A DNA stretch of 6,935 nucleotides from the NCBI GenBank assembly GCA_030447945.1, contig JAUJNV010000006.1, positions 25,215 through 32,149 of the forward strand. Direction: 5' to 3'. Of the stretch, positions 6,258 through 6,935 are shown in pieces. A model generated the notes under the pieces. The model was given only the letters and a program-made list of their open reading frames with translations. It searched no databases and was not told where the DNA came from. Within the stretch, counting starts at the first letter, position 1; every line of letters starts with the position of its first letter. The stretch comes from Fimbriimonas sp. (GTDB lineage Bacteria; Armatimonadota; Fimbriimonadia; Fimbriimonadales; Fimbriimonadaceae). Made by a program: the position numbers and the translations under genes.

Positions 6258-6935
6258 CTACTTCTCACCGAAGATGACGGTGCATGAGAGGTCCACCCGG
6301 TGACCTGAGTAGTTCGTCTTAAACGAGTCCTCCCAGATACCGCCCGTGCCCCAGATGGCCCTTACCTCCGAGCCTTCGGCGGGCTGATCGCCCCAGGTTC
6401 CCCAGATGGCCCTCGCCTCCGGGTCGTCGGAGGACCCTTCCGTCCAGGTGCTCCCCGTGCCCCAGATGGCCCTGGCATCGGCAGGTTCCGGGCTACTGTC
6501 GGACCCCGTGCCCCAGATGGCCCGCGTGCCCTCGGTGCCACCCACGTACATGGTCACCGTGCCGTCGGCGTTCCTCGTCAGGGTGGGACTCAGCGCGTAC
6601 TCGGTAGCGACGACCCGGGAGCGCAGCGCCCGCAAGACGTTGAGGTAGCCCGAACCGTAGGTGCAGGGGTCGACGGTGCCGTCGGTGTACCGCCACTTGT
6701 CCGCCGACACCATGAACCTCGCCTTGAGCGAGTCTGGCGTGAGCTTTGGATTGTCGTGCAGGAGTAGTGCCGCCGCGCCGCTAAGGACGGGCGCCGCCAT
6801 CGAGGTTCCCGAGAGGTAGTAGTAGCTCGGCGTGTCGTTCTCGCTACCGGAGACCTTATAGGCGCTGAAGCTAATCCGGTTGCCGACGTAGGTATTGTCC
6901 AGAAAGCCGTTGTTGGCGAGCGTGGAGATGATGCG
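6258..6935 (-). CDS. S8 (subtilisin-like) peptidase, C-terminal part, cut by window edge
   Basis: The frame stays open to the last base of the window, so this is the final 225 residues of a longer protein; the N-terminus, catalytic Asp and His lie outside. The stretch YYYLSGTSMAAPVLSG is the subtilase catalytic serine motif, with the serine codon at 6801-6803, followed by the usual helix (GAAALLLHDNPKLTPDSLKARF) and the closing GSGYLNVLRAL. After the catalytic domain comes a strand pair (TEYALSPTLTRNADGTVTMYVG), then four spaced RAIWGT repeats and a C-terminal segment ending VDLSCTVIFGEK. A shorter reading from the ATG at 6800 would begin inside the active-site motif and is not the real start. 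Most S8 enzymes are exported, and the repeat tail suggests a surface or extracellular role, but the signal sequence is not visible here. Confidence 0.9.
   Translation of the reverse strand, partial: RIISTLANNGFLDNTYVGNRISFSAYKVSGSENDTPSYYYLSGTSMAAPVLSGAAALLLHDNPKLTPDSLKARFMVSADKWRYTDGTVDPCTYGSGYLNVLRALRSRVVATEYALSPTLTRNADGTVTMYVGGTEGTRAIWGTGSDSSPEPADARAIWGTGSTWTEGSSDDPEARAIWGTWGDQPAEGSEVRAIWGTGGIWEDSFKTNYSGHRVDLSCTVIFGEK
6345..6524 (-). repeat. Four in-frame RAIWGT repeats in the subtilase tail
   Basis: The peptide RAIWGT occurs four times, encoded at 6507-6524, 6456-6473, 6396-6413 and 6345-6362, in N- to C-terminal order. Spacings are 51, 60 and 51 bp (17, 20 and 17 codons). A related partial unit (GGIWED) follows the last copy. 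Linkers are acidic and rich in Ser, Glu, Pro and Gly. The DNA core CCAGATGGCC (plus strand) is identical in all four, suggesting recent duplication or codon-level conservation. Tryptophan-rich AIWGT-type repeats are known from tails of other bacterial S8 peptidases; their role is unclear. Confidence 0.85.

Noticed and set aside
6345..6524. CRISPR-like array (four short identical cores at 51-60 bp spacing)
   Set aside because: The cores are only about 10 bp, the spacings are multiples of three, and all copies are in frame within the subtilase gene as RAIWGT.

Overview
The window looks like ordinary chromosome from a high-GC, free-living heterotrophic bacterium with an exported hydrolase repertoire. 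It carries an exported glycoside hydrolase, an exported S41 peptidase and a subtilase. Gene density is high, base composition is even, and there are no phage, plasmid or transposase genes. The phylum cannot be fixed from this sequence. Armatimonadota, Acidobacteriota, Planctomycetota or a similar soil or water lineage would fit, but that is a guess from gene style only.

Layout. (1) 37-2289, plus strand: a complete secreted family-2 glycoside hydrolase. (2) 2331-3389 and 3394-4002, minus strand: a two-gene unit in which a TetR-type regulator is followed, 4 nt later, by an exported S41 peptidase. (3) 4003-4239: a divergent intergenic region with alternating TTGCAC/GTGCAA half-sites and a 94-bp element with perfect 19-bp inverted ends enclosing a terminator-like hairpin. 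(4) 4240-5049, plus strand: a fumarylacetoacetate hydrolase (FAH) superfamily enzyme. (5) 5234-6169, plus strand: an SMP-30/gluconolactonase family lactonase. (6) 6258-6935, minus strand: the C-terminal part of a subtilisin-like (S8) peptidase with four RAIWGT repeats, cut by the window edge.

The FAH-family enzyme and the lactonase are adjacent and co-oriented. The pair is reminiscent of non-phosphorylative (oxidative) sugar catabolism, where a lactonase opens a sugar lactone and an FAH-type enzyme hydrolyses a diketo-deoxy sugar acid. The dehydrogenase and dehydratase of such a route are not in view, so this is only an inference. The GH2 enzyme could supply monosaccharide, but it lies in a different transcription unit.

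The most distinctive material is non-coding. Both convergent gene junctions (2286-2340 and 6159-6241) hold inverted arrays of heptamers whose unit contains a stop codon; because 7 is not a multiple of 3, successive units place stops in different frames. Three of the four genes meeting at these junctions end on a stop codon inside such an array. A 59-bp hairpin repeat occurs twice in inverted orientation (56/59 identical) around the lactonase gene, and the second copy is translated as the enzyme's C-terminal tail. I see no clear candidate for a new defence or mobile system; the repeat architecture is what merits a second look.
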